Origin: Streptomyces sp. NBC_00094
GTDB lineage: Bacteria; Actinomycetota; Actinomycetes; Streptomycetales; Streptomycetaceae
Assembly: GCF_026343125.1 (NCBI RefSeq)
Contig: NZ_JAPEMB010000001.1
Span: 868,001 to 932,000 of the forward strand
DNA length: 64,000 bases
Direction: 5' to 3'
The translations under genes were made by a program, and so were the position numbers. Below, piece by piece: positions 44,693 to 53,369 of this stretch. The first letter of the stretch is position 1. Every line of letters starts with the position of its first letter. The notes below the pieces were generated by a model, which saw nothing but the letters and a program-made list of their open reading frames with translations, had not been told where the DNA came from and made no database searches.

Positions 44693-45927
44693 GAGATCTC
44701 CTCGGTACGGAGCGGGAGCACGGCATGGACGCGGAAGCCACCGTCCGGCCTGGCCCCCGCCTCGATCGTGCCACCCAGGGCCGCGGCCCGCTCCCGCATT
44801 CCGGCGAGTCCGTTGCCGCTGCCGCCCGCCTCGGTGCCGGTGGCCGGGCCGTCGTCGTCGATGCGCAGGTCGAGACGGTCGGGGCCCTGCGCGATCTCCA
44901 CCCGGGCGGTACGGGAGCCGGAGTGGCGGACCACGTTGGTGAGCGCCTCCTGCACGATCCGGAAGGCCGCGAGGTCGGCGCCGGGCGGCAGGGCGGCGGC
45001 CGGCGGCTCCGCTCCGTACGGGCCGCTCGTCGTGACCGTGACGGCGAGACCCGCGGCCGCCGCCTGCTCGACGAGTTCGGGGAGGCGGGCCAGCCCGGGG
45101 GCCGGCGCGCGGGGCGCGTCGCCGGGGGTACGGAGGGTGTCGAGGACCTGCCGCACCTCGCCGAGCGCCTCCTTGCTGGCCGCCTTGATGGTGGTCAGCG
45201 CGGTGCGGGCCTGCTCGGGGTCGGCGTCGAGCAGGGCGAGTCCGACCCCCGCCTGCACGTTGATCACGGAGATCGAGTGGGCGAGCACGTCGTGGAGTTC
45301 ACGCGCGATACGGAGCCGCTCCTCGTCGGCGCGGCGCCGCTCGGCCGCGGCTCGCTCGGCCCGCTGCTGCGCCCCCTGCTCACGCCGGACCCGTACGAGC
45401 TCGGAGGCGGCGAGTACGGCCACGGCGAAGGCGCCCGCGGGCAGCTCCTGCCCCCAGGGCGCGGGGCCGTCACCGGTCGGGGGAAGCCACCGGTAGAGCC
45501 AGTGCGACAGCGCCAGATGACCCGCCCACAGCAGCCCGAGGGCCCACCAGGCGGCGGTCCTGTGACCGTGCACGACGGCGGCGAAACAGGCGACGGCGAC
45601 GAGGACGAAGACCGGTCCGTACGGGTACCCGGCCGCGAGGTAGCCGAGGGTGACGGCCGCGACGCCGAACACGACCGGCACGGGCCGACGGTGACGGAAC
45701 ACCAGCGGCGCCGCCCCGAGCAGCAGCAGTGCCCGTCCGAGCGCGTCGAGCGTCTCCCGGTCGGGCTGGTTCCGCGCGGCGAACCCGGTCCCCGCCATGA
45801 CGAGCACGGCGATCACCAGCGTGGACCGCCACGGCAGTTCGCCCGCGTCCGGCTCCTCGGCCCACCACCCCCGGCGCGCCCGGCCCATGCCCTCGCCACC
45901 GCGCCCGGCGGTCCGTTTCTCGTCCAT
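44689..45927 (-). CDS. NarL-class histidine kinase
   Basis: This 412-residue protein has five or six N-terminal hydrophobic helices (a membrane sensor), then the HisKA_3 domain with ARELHDVLAHSISVINVQAG and an HATPase with EALTNVVRHSGS and GNGLAGMRERAAALGG. The signal is unknown. The upstream GTG at 45936 is an equally possible start. Its promoter region contains a long simple repeat. Confidence 0.92.
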   Translation of the reverse strand: MDEKRTAGRGGEGMGRARRGWWAEEPDAGELPWRSTLVIAVLVMAGTGFAARNQPDRETLDALGRALLLLGAAPLVFRHRRPVPVVFGVAAVTLGYLAAGYPYGPVFVLVAVACFAAVVHGHRTAAWWALGLLWAGHLALSHWLYRWLPPTGDGPAPWGQELPAGAFAVAVLAASELVRVRREQGAQQRAERAAAERRRADEERLRIARELHDVLAHSISVINVQAGVGLALLDADPEQARTALTTIKAASKEALGEVRQVLDTLRTPGDAPRAPAPGLARLPELVEQAAAAGLAVTVTTSGPYGAEPPAAALPPGADLAAFRIVQEALTNVVRHSGSRTARVEIAQGPDRLDLRIDDDGPATGTEAGGSGNGLAGMRERAAALGGTIEAGARPDGGFRVHAVLPLRTEEIS

Positions 45928-46033
45928 ACCCGCCACGCTATCCGCGTCCGCCCGACGGGGACGTCACCCCGACGGGGTGGTCACCCGTACTCCCGCCGGA
46001 GTAGGAGGGCGGCGTGCGGGTGTGGGTGCGGAG

Positions 46034-46150
46034 TACGGGGACGGGGGACGGGGACGGCGTACGAGGACGGGGTACGGGGACGTGGGTGGCGCACGGGGAC
46101 GGGGTACGGGGACGGGCGTGGCCTACGGGGGACGGGCCCGGGTACGGGGC
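46034..46150. repeat. Simple-sequence G-rich tract (TACGGGGACGGG words)
   Basis: About 117 bp made of GTACGGGGACGGGG-type words, with many runs of four or five G, between the histidine kinase start and the TetR gene stop. It is G-quadruplex-prone and may slip in replication. It overlaps the promoter region of the histidine kinase. Confidence 0.7.
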
Positions 46151-46163
46151 CGCGGCGGGCTCG

Positions 46164-46859
46164 TCAGCCGCGCGGGAGGAGGCCCACGTCCTGGCCGAGG
46201 CGGCGGGCGGCGGCCGTGAAGAAGGTGTCGCGGTCCTCGACGAGGCGGTTGAACTGGCCGAACACCTCGAAGGAGACCACGCCGAACAGGTGCGACCAGG
46301 CCGCCACCAGAGCGACGACGAGGGCCGGTGGGAGGTCCGGGGCGACCTCGGCGGCGAGACGGACGGCTTCGGGACGGAGCGCGTCCGGGAGCGGGGGCAG
46401 GGCGACGCCCTCGCCCGCGTGCGCCTCGCGGACGATGCCGACGAGCACGAGACCGGCACGGGCGGCCGGGGCATTGGTGTCCTGGGGTGCGGTGTAGCCG
46501 GGAACGGGTGAGCCGTAGATGAGCGCGTACTCGTGCGGGTGGGCGACGGCCCAGGCGCGGACGGCCCGGCAGACGGCGGTCCAGCGGACGAGGGGGCGCA
46601 GTCCCGCGGTCTCGGCGGCCGCGATCTCGGCGGCGGCGCCCAGGGAGTCGTACGCGTCGACGATGAGGGCGGTGAGCAGGTCGTCGCGGCTGGGGAAGTA
46701 CCGGTAGAGCGCCGAGGACACCATGCCCAGCTCGCGGGCGACGGCGCGCAGGGACAGCTTGGCGGCCCCCTCGGCGGCCAGCTGGGCGCGGGCCTCGGCC
46801 TTGATGGCGGCGGTGATCTCGATACGGGCGCGGGCTCGGGCTCCCCTGACGGTACTCAT
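46164..46859 (-). CDS. TetR-family transcriptional regulator
   Basis: This 231-residue protein has the TetR HTH (LSLRAVARELGMVSSALYRYF) and a TetR_C_13-like domain (RAVRAWAVAHPHEYALIYGSPVPGY). It is divergent from a nitroreductase gene and the 141-bp gap holds several copies of an AGAGCA-type palindrome, so it probably represses that gene. ATG 46859 is the start. Confidence 0.93.
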   Translation of the reverse strand: MSTVRGARARARIEITAAIKAEARAQLAAEGAAKLSLRAVARELGMVSSALYRYFPSRDDLLTALIVDAYDSLGAAAEIAAAETAGLRPLVRWTAVCRAVRAWAVAHPHEYALIYGSPVPGYTAPQDTNAPAARAGLVLVGIVREAHAGEGVALPPLPDALRPEAVRLAAEVAPDLPPALVVALVAAWSHLFGVVSFEVFGQFNRLVEDRDTFFTAAARRLGQDVGLLPRG

Positions 46860-46897
46860 GGAGAGCAGTGTGCCACTTGTGGAGCACTGGACCATAA

Positions 46898-46966
46898 CAA
46901 GAGCAGTGCTCTTGCTTGAGAGCGCCGCTCCGTGCACACTGGAGGAGTCAAGCGAGAGCACTGCTC
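46898..46966. promoter_or_regulatory. TetR operators in the divergent region
   Basis: CAAGAGCAGTGCTCTTG (46898-46914) is a perfect 17-bp palindrome with a central base. GAGCACTGCTC (46956-46966) is a perfect 11-bp copy, and AGAGCAGTG and GGAGCACTG half sites lie at 46862 and 46881. The set fits binding sites of the TetR protein covering both promoters. Confidence 0.7.
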
Positions 46967-47000
46967 ACACTTTGCCGCCCCAGCTGCCCAGGAGGACCCC

Positions 47001-47561
47001 ATGTCCGCTCAGCCCGCCGCCTCCGGTACGCCCACCGACCCCACTGGGCTCACCAGCCCCGCCACTCCCGCCACCCCCACAGGCCCCACCAGCCCCACCG
47101 CGCACGTCATCAAGCCCGGCTGGTTCACCGTGAACGTCCTCAACCGCGCCGTCGCATGGATGACCCGTCGGGGCATCAGTGTCTGGGGCTCCCGGGTCCT
47201 CGCCGTCCGAGGCCGCAAGAGCGGCGAATGGCGCCGCACCCCCGTCAACCTCCTGACGGTGGACGGCGCCCAGTACCTCGTGGCCCCGCGCGGCCACGTC
47301 CAGTGGACCCACAACATGCGTGCCGCCGGCGGCGGTCGGCTGCACCTCGGCAAGCACGCCCAGGACTTCACCGCCGTCGAGCTGAGCGACGACGACAAGC
47401 CCGCACTGCTCCGCGCCTACCTCAAGCGCTGGAAGGCCGAGGTCGGCGTCTTCTTCGGCGGGGTCGGCCCCGACTCCTCCGACGCGGAACTCCGCGCCAT
47501 CGCGCCGAAGCACCCCGTCTTCCGCATCACGACGACGGGCCCCGCCACCCCGGCCGCATGA
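47001..47561 (+). CDS. Deazaflavin (F420)-dependent nitroreductase-like protein
   Basis: This 186-residue protein has a Thr/Pro/Ser-rich N-terminus, then the DDN/F420-binding split beta-barrel: LAVRGRKSGEWRRTPVNLL, YLVAPRGHVQWTHNMRAAG and a C-terminal TAVELSDDDKP. Family members reduce small molecules with F420H2. ATG 47001 follows a strong AGGAGG. The divergent TetR gene probably controls it. Confidence 0.9.
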   Translation: MSAQPAASGTPTDPTGLTSPATPATPTGPTSPTAHVIKPGWFTVNVLNRAVAWMTRRGISVWGSRVLAVRGRKSGEWRRTPVNLLTVDGAQYLVAPRGHVQWTHNMRAAGGGRLHLGKHAQDFTAVELSDDDKPALLRAYLKRWKAEVGVFFGGVGPDSSDAELRAIAPKHPVFRITTTGPATPAA

Positions 47562-47616
47562 ACCGGCCGGGGCAGCGAAGCCCGTACGCGTCGACGACGC
47601 CGAAAGCGATGATCCG

Positions 47617-49218
47617 TCAGACCTGGTCCGCGGCCTCGGCAGCCCCGGCGGCCCCGGTGGTCTCCGCCCCGTCCGCTCCGTCCGCGCCCTTCGCAGCCGT
47701 GGCGCTCCGGGTGCCGTCCGGGCCTTCCGTGCCTTCCGTGCCCTTCGCAGCCGTGGCCTCCGCCGCCTCTCCCGTGTCCGGGAGCTCCTGGCCGTCGGCC
47801 TCGGCCCCGGACCCCGCGCGCTCCCGCGCCGTGACGCCGCGACCCGCCGGGCCGACGCCCGCCGAGGTGTCCATCCGCTTGTCCAGGATCTCCAGCGCCC
47901 GCCGGGCCATGCCGTTCGAGCGGACCATGCCACCGAGCGTGGCCGAGCCCCGCGTGATGTCGGCGAAGGCGTTCCAGGCGGGGCGGAAGCCCGTGATCGT
48001 GGCGTGCAGCAGCCCCGGGCGCCGCTCGAAGAGCGCGAGCATCCGGCGCCCGACCGCCATCTCCACGCCGAGGCCCGCCTTGATGGCGAAGGCGTAGTTC
48101 AGTGCCTGGCGCCGGGCGTCGACCGCGTCGTTCGCCTCGGCGACCCTGACCGCCCACTCCCCCGCGAGGCGCCCCGAGCGGAGCGCGTACGAGATGCCCT
48201 CGCGCGTCCACGGCTCCAGGAGTCCGGCCGCGTCACCACAGACCAGGACCCGGCCGCGGGAGAGCGGCGAGTCGTCGCTGCGGCAGCGCGTCAGGTGCCC
48301 GGAGGAGATCGTGGGCTCGAAGCCGGCGAGACCGAGCCGGGCGACGAAGTCCTCCATGTACCGCTTGGTGGCGGCGCCCTCGCCGCGCGCCGAGATGACG
48401 CCGACGGTCAGCGTGTCGCCCTTGGGGAAGACCCACCCGTAACTGCCGGGCATCGGGCCCCAGTCGATGAGGACGCGGCCCTTCCAGTCCTCGGCCACGG
48501 ACGGCGGCACCGGGATCTCCGCCTCCAGGCCCAGGTCGACCTGGCCGAGCTTCACCCCCACATGTGCCCCTATGCGGCTGGCACTGCCGTCGGCGCCGAC
48601 GACCGCCCGCGCGAGGACGGTCTCGCCGTCGGCGAGGACGACCGCGACGGTCCGCCGGTCCGGCACGGACGGACCGTGCTGCTCGACCCGGCTCACCGTG
48701 GCGCCGGTCCGCAGCTGGGCGCCCGCCTTCTGGGCGTGCTCGACGAGCTGCGCGTCGAACTCCGGCCGGTTGATGAGCCCGAAGAGCATCCGGCGCGAGC
48801 GGCGGGTGCGGGCGAAACGGCCGTCCAGGGAGAAGGTGACGGCGTGCACCCGGTCCTGGAGGGGCAGTTCGAAGCCGGGCGGAAGGGAGTCCCGGGAGGG
48901 GCCGATGATGCCGCCGCCGCAGGTCTTGTACCGGGGCAGCTCCGACTTCTCCAGGAGCAGGACCCGGCGGCCGGCGACCGCCGCCGCGTAGGCCGCGGAC
49001 GCGCCGGCCGGGCCGGCGCCGACCACGACCACGTCCCAGACCTCCGCCGCCTCGTCCGCGCCCACGTCCTCGGGCACCGCGCCCTCGGGAACAGGGGCGC
49101 CGGGGGTGTCGGCGGCATCGGGGATGTCGGCGGCGTCGGGGATGCTCGCGGCGTCGGCGGTGTTGGCGGCGTTGGCGGCGTTCTCGGGACCGGCGTTCTC
49201 TACGTGCTCGCTGCTCAC
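47617..49218 (-). CDS. Geranylgeranyl reductase-family FAD-dependent oxidoreductase
   Basis: This 533-residue protein has VVVVGAGPAGASAAYAAA (FAD), the CGGGIIGPSRDSLP loop, RPEFDAQLVEHA and GDAAGLLEPWTREGISYAL, typical of geranylgeranyl reductases that saturate isoprenoid chains, for example of menaquinone. It is about 100 residues longer than usual: residues 1-55 and the last 80 are low-complexity Ala/Glu/Gly/Thr sequence. The GTG start and the long N-terminal tail are uncertain. Confidence 0.87.
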   Translation of the reverse strand: MSSEHVENAGPENAANAANTADAASIPDAADIPDAADTPGAPVPEGAVPEDVGADEAAEVWDVVVVGAGPAGASAAYAAAVAGRRVLLLEKSELPRYKTCGGGIIGPSRDSLPPGFELPLQDRVHAVTFSLDGRFARTRRSRRMLFGLINRPEFDAQLVEHAQKAGAQLRTGATVSRVEQHGPSVPDRRTVAVVLADGETVLARAVVGADGSASRIGAHVGVKLGQVDLGLEAEIPVPPSVAEDWKGRVLIDWGPMPGSYGWVFPKGDTLTVGVISARGEGAATKRYMEDFVARLGLAGFEPTISSGHLTRCRSDDSPLSRGRVLVCGDAAGLLEPWTREGISYALRSGRLAGEWAVRVAEANDAVDARRQALNYAFAIKAGLGVEMAVGRRMLALFERRPGLLHATITGFRPAWNAFADITRGSATLGGMVRSNGMARRALEILDKRMDTSAGVGPAGRGVTARERAGSGAEADGQELPDTGEAAEATAAKGTEGTEGPDGTRSATAAKGADGADGAETTGAAGAAEAADQV

Positions 49219-49383
49219 GATGTGCTTCTGCTCCTGATCCGACCGGTGGTCTGCTCTCGACGCATCCTACGGCGCGGTAGCCGGGGGCCCCGCGCCGTAG
49301 GATCTGCGGTGCGTTCGCCGTACCACGACATACGGAGAACGCCGTCCTTACGTCGTAACGTCGCACCCACCAGGAGCGTGCCC

Positions 49384-50748
49384 ATGACCGCGAATCCGAT
49401 CGCCGAGACCGTCCGGTCCCTGATGCCCCGCGCCAAGGCCGAGCTCACCGAACTCGTGGCCTTCGAGTCGGTGGCGGACGAGGCCGTGGCGCCCCGCAGC
49501 GAGTGCGAGGCGGCGGCGAACTGGGTCGCGGACGCGCTGCGCGCCGAGGACTTCCAGGACGTGGCGCTGCTCGACACGCCTGACGGTTCGCAGGCCGTGT
49601 ACGGCATCCTGCCCGGCCCGGCCGGCGCGCCGACCGTCCTCCTCTACGCGCACTACGACGTGCAGCCGAAGCTGGACGAGTCCGCCTGGCTGACCCCGCC
49701 GTTCGAACTGACCGAGCGGAACGGCCGCTGGTACGGGCGCGGCACCGCCGACTGCAAGGGCGGCTTCATCCTGCACCTGCTCGCGCTGCGCGCCCTGAAG
49801 GCGAACGGCGGCGTCCCGGTGACGGTCAAGATGATCGTCGAGGGTTCGGAGGAGCAGGGCACCGGCGGTCTGGAGCGGTACGCGGAGCAGCACCCGGAGG
49901 TGCTGGCCGCCGACACGATCGTGATCGGCGACGCGGGCAACTTCCGCGTGGGTCTGCCGACGGTGACCGCGACCCTGCGCGGTATGACGATGATCCGGGT
50001 GCAGATCGACACCCTGGAGGGCAACCTGCACTCCGGTCAGTTCGGCGGCGCCGCGCCGGACGCGCTCGCCGCGCTGATCCGGGTCCTCGACTCGCTGCGC
50101 GGCCCCGACGGCTCGACCGTCATCGACGGCCTCCCGGGCGACAAGGCGTGGGAGGGCCTCCAGTACCCGGAGGAGGACTTCCGCAAGGACGCGAAGGTCC
50201 TCTCGGGCGTGGCCCTGCCGGGTGCCGGCACCGTCGCGGACCGGATCTGGGCGCGCCCGGCCGTGACCGTCATCGGCATCGACTGCCACCCGGTGGCCGG
50301 CGCGACCCCGTCGATCCCGGCGTCGGCCCGTGCGCAGATCAGCCTGCGGGTGCCGCCCGGTCAGGACGCCGTCGAGGCGACGAAGCTGCTCTTCGCCCAC
50401 ATCGAGAAGCACACGCCGTGGAACGCCCGGGTGTCCCTGGAGCAGGTCGGCCAGGGCCAGGCCTTCCAGGCGGACACGTCGAGCCCGGCGTACGCGTCGA
50501 TGGCGGACGCGATGAGGATCGCGTACCCCGGTCAGGAGATGCAGACGGCGGGCATGGGCGGCTCGATCCCGCTGTGCAACACGCTGGCCTCGCTCTACCC
50601 GGAGTCGGAGATCCTGCTGATCGGTCTGAGCGAGCCGGAGGCGCAGATCCACGCGCCCAACGAGTCGGTCTCGCCGGAGGAGCTGGAGCGGCTCTCGGTC
50701 GCCGAGGCGCACTTCCTCGTCAACTACGCCCGCTCGAAGCAGGTCTGA
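49384..50748 (+). CDS. M20-family metallopeptidase (dipeptidase)
   Basis: This 454-residue protein matches M20 dipeptidases: YAHYDVQP (zinc His and Asp), GRGTADCKGG (bridging Asp), the catalytic EGSEEQG pair, and a lid domain (HSGQFGGAAPDALAALI) with a final DCHP/HAPNE His. It is cytosolic and probably cleaves small peptides. ATG 49384 follows AGGAGC. Confidence 0.94.
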   Translation: MTANPIAETVRSLMPRAKAELTELVAFESVADEAVAPRSECEAAANWVADALRAEDFQDVALLDTPDGSQAVYGILPGPAGAPTVLLYAHYDVQPKLDESAWLTPPFELTERNGRWYGRGTADCKGGFILHLLALRALKANGGVPVTVKMIVEGSEEQGTGGLERYAEQHPEVLAADTIVIGDAGNFRVGLPTVTATLRGMTMIRVQIDTLEGNLHSGQFGGAAPDALAALIRVLDSLRGPDGSTVIDGLPGDKAWEGLQYPEEDFRKDAKVLSGVALPGAGTVADRIWARPAVTVIGIDCHPVAGATPSIPASARAQISLRVPPGQDAVEATKLLFAHIEKHTPWNARVSLEQVGQGQAFQADTSSPAYASMADAMRIAYPGQEMQTAGMGGSIPLCNTLASLYPESEILLIGLSEPEAQIHAPNESVSPEELERLSVAEAHFLVNYARSKQV

Positions 50749-50852
50749 CGGTCTGACACCGGGGTCTGATTCAGCGCTCGGCGAAGCTCGCCGAGAGCGT
50801 ATTGCCGTGCGGCGGACCCACGCGGGCCTTCGGGGCTGCGTAGGTTCGCCGT

Positions 50853-51548
50853 ATGGAACTCCTCACGATCACCCCACGGCTGCATCTCCTCGACTTCTCC
50901 ATCGGCCAGGCCTATCTCTGGCGGGACGAGGAAGAGCTGACGCTCATCGACGCCGGCTGGGCGGGCTCTGCCGACGCGACGACGGCGGCGATACGGGCGG
51001 CGGGCCTGGATCCGGACCTGCTGCGCCGGATCGTCCTGACCCACTGCCACCGGGACCACGTCGGCGCGGCGCAGGAGTTGGCGGACCGCCACGGCGCCGA
51101 GATCCTCGCCCACCGCCTGGACGCCCCCGTGATCAGGGGCGAGGACCCGGTCCCCGAGCCGGACCTCCTGGAGTGGGAACTCCCGCTGTACGAGCACGGT
51201 CTGACCGTGCCGGTGGCGCCGCCGACCCGGGTGGACCGGGAGGTGGAGGACGGCGAGGAGCTCGGCTTCGGCGACGGCGCGGTGGCGGTCCACACGCCGG
51301 GCCACACACCCGGCTCCCTCGCGGTTCATCTCCCCCGCCACGGCGTGCTGTTCACCGGTGACACGGTGGCGTCGGTGCAGGGCGTGACCTTCGGCGTCTT
51401 CCATGTCGACCGGCCCCTCGCCATGGAATCGATGCGCCGCCTCGCGAAACTGGCCCCCACGGTGCTCTGTTGCGGTCACGGCGCCCCGGTGACCACGGAC
51501 ACGGCGGACCGGCTCGCGGCCGCGGCCGACCAGAAGGGAACGGTGTGA
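50853..51548 (+). CDS. Metallo-beta-lactamase-fold hydrolase
   Basis: This 231-residue protein has THCHRDHVG (HxHxDH), TPGHTPGSLAVH, the Asp of FTGDTVAS and CCGHGAP, a full two-metal MBL site. Substrates could include thioesters or lactones. Its stop overlaps the next start (GTGA), so it is made together with a MarR-type protein. Confidence 0.92.
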   Translation: MELLTITPRLHLLDFSIGQAYLWRDEEELTLIDAGWAGSADATTAAIRAAGLDPDLLRRIVLTHCHRDHVGAAQELADRHGAEILAHRLDAPVIRGEDPVPEPDLLEWELPLYEHGLTVPVAPPTRVDREVEDGEELGFGDGAVAVHTPGHTPGSLAVHLPRHGVLFTGDTVASVQGVTFGVFHVDRPLAMESMRRLAKLAPTVLCCGHGAPVTTDTADRLAAAADQKGTV

Positions 51549-52045
51549 TCGTGGCACCTTCGCCCCGCACCACCACCGACCAGGCGCCGGCCGATCCGGC
51601 CGCCGCCGACGACGCCCTCGCCACGCAGCCGATCGGCTACTGGAGCGGCCTCGCCCACACGGCCGTCACACGGCATCTGCGCGACGCCATGGCGAGGGAC
51701 GACGTCACGCAGCCGCAGTACTGGGTGCTCAACCGCGTGAACGGCGGGCCCGCGGCGCCGAGCCGCGAGGAGGTGGTCGACCAGTTGACCCACCTCGCCG
51801 ACGGGCCGCACGAGATCGGGCGCGCCGTCGACCAGCTGCTGCACCGCGGCTGGCTCCGGATGGACGACGACGCCGGGCGCCTGCGCCTCACCGAGACGGG
51901 CGAGGCCGCCCGCGTACGGATCCGTCAGCTGGTGACCGAGCTCCGCGCCGAGGTCCACGAGGGCATCGACGACGAGGAGTACGTGGCCGCGCTGAAGGTC
52001 CTGCGCCGAATGGTCGCCAACATCCGGGGTGGCGCGGGCGGTTGA
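51545..52045 (+). CDS. MarR-like winged-helix regulator coupled to the MBL gene
   Basis: This 166-residue protein has a winged-helix core (YWVLNRVNGG, EEVVDQLTHLADGPHEIGRAV, GWLRMDDDAGRLRLTETGEAA) of the MarR type. GTG 51545 overlaps the hydrolase stop by 3 bp. It probably regulates its own operon; a palindromic site was not found. Confidence 0.8.
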   Translation: MIVAPSPRTTTDQAPADPAAADDALATQPIGYWSGLAHTAVTRHLRDAMARDDVTQPQYWVLNRVNGGPAAPSREEVVDQLTHLADGPHEIGRAVDQLLHRGWLRMDDDAGRLRLTETGEAARVRIRQLVTELRAEVHEGIDDEEYVAALKVLRRMVANIRGGAGG

Positions 52046-52086
52046 CGGGCACGGCGGCGCGGCGGGCCCGTCCCGCCACTCCGCGC

Positions 52087-53121
52087 TCACCCCACCGGGA
52101 CCCCGGCCTCCAGGTTGAGCACGGTGCCGCGTTCGCGGGCGCGCAGGGCCCAGTGGAGTCGGTCGTAGCGGACGGGAGGCAGGAGGCCGGCGGCCTCCTC
52201 CTCGGTGACGAAGCGCCAGCCGCGGAGTTCGGAGCCGGGGAGGCGGAGGCGCGCGGTCTCGGCGGCGCCGAGCCTGCCGCCGTCGAAGAGGAGCCGGAGG
52301 CCGCCGTATCCCGGTGGCTGGGGCCGTTCCCAGTCGACGAGCAACAGGCGGGGTACGGCGTCGAGTTCGAGCCCGATCTCCTCGGCCACCTCCCGCATCC
52401 CGGCGCGGGCCGGGGGTTCGCCCGGTTCGACGACGCCGCCGGGGAACTCCCAACCGGGCTTGTACGTGGGGTCGACCAGCAGGAAGCGGTCCTCCTCGTC
52501 GAAGAGCAGGACGCCGGCGGCGAGGGTCTCGCCGGTCGGCTCGGGCGTCTGGACGATCCCGGAGGGGGCGGCCCGGTCGGCCCGGACCGCGTCGGCGACG
52601 GCCCGGGCGGCCTCGGCCACGGTGAGCCGCGAGGTGTCGAGGACGTACGCGTCCCCGGCGAGCCAGTCGAGCGCGGCGCGGTACGGCGGGATGTGGCCGT
52701 GGCACCACTGGCGTACGCGGGCGTCGGCCTCGGGTTCGCCGTACTCGGCCCGGCCGTCGATCCGCTGACGCAGGATCGTTTCCTCCGGTGCGAGCAGGAC
52801 ATGGCGCACATCGATGCGGCGGGCGGCGAGCGCGCCGAAGATCTCGTCCCGGTACTCCTGCCGGAGCAGGGTCATGGGGACGACGAGCACTCCGCCGACC
52901 TCGGCGAGCAGGGCGGCGGCGGTGTCGACCACCATGCGCCGCCAGATCGCCAGGTCCTGGTAGTCCTCGACCTCGGCGAGCCGCTTCGCCGGCAGCAGCC
53001 GGGTCATGGCCCCGCCGATCAGCTCGGGGTCGTACAGAGTGCTGCGCGGGATCAGATCGACCAGCTCGCGCGCGGTACTGGACTTTCCCGCGCCGAACGC
53101 ACCGTTGATCCAGACGATCAC
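52087..53121 (-). CDS. P-loop kinase-like domain fused to a Nudix hydrolase
   Basis: This 344-residue protein starts with NGAFGAGKSSTARE (Walker A, about residues 7-15) of an AAA_33/kinase-type P-loop domain (about 1-190) with VEDYQDLAIWRRM and VLLAPEETILRQRI, then a Nudix domain with the box GGVVEPGEPPARAGMREVAE and EIGLEL. The N-domain may phosphorylate a small molecule and the Nudix domain hydrolyse a nucleotide derivative. GTG 53121 follows AAAGGGGGA. Confidence 0.88.
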   Translation of the reverse strand: MIVWINGAFGAGKSSTARELVDLIPRSTLYDPELIGGAMTRLLPAKRLAEVEDYQDLAIWRRMVVDTAAALLAEVGGVLVVPMTLLRQEYRDEIFGALAARRIDVRHVLLAPEETILRQRIDGRAEYGEPEADARVRQWCHGHIPPYRAALDWLAGDAYVLDTSRLTVAEAARAVADAVRADRAAPSGIVQTPEPTGETLAAGVLLFDEEDRFLLVDPTYKPGWEFPGGVVEPGEPPARAGMREVAEEIGLELDAVPRLLLVDWERPQPPGYGGLRLLFDGGRLGAAETARLRLPGSELRGWRFVTEEEAAGLLPPVRYDRLHWALRARERGTVLNLEAGVPVG

Positions 53122-53235
53122 GATTCCCCCTTTTCGGTAGCCCCCAGTGGCTTGCCCGCAACACCCTGCCACGAAAACCACGAACACATGTCCGGGGACG
53201 GGCGCGCCGGTTCGGCCGGAGCCGGCGCCGACGGG

Positions 53236-53298
53236 ACCGGGGCGAACACCGGTTGGACGGGGGTGAACGCCGGTTGGACGGGGGTGAACGCCGGTTGG
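53236..53298. repeat. 21-bp tandem repeat, three units
   Basis: Units at 53236-53256, 53257-53277 and 53278-53298; the last two are identical (ACGGGGGTGAACGCCGGTTG plus G), the first has a few changes. They lie in the 248-bp gap upstream of the P-loop/Nudix gene. Confidence 0.85.
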
Positions 53299-53369
53299 AC
53301 CGGGCGAGCGGGCCCGTCGGAGCGTGCGTGCGTGTGTGTGCCGCTTCGGCCGGGGCGGGCCGTCGGGGA

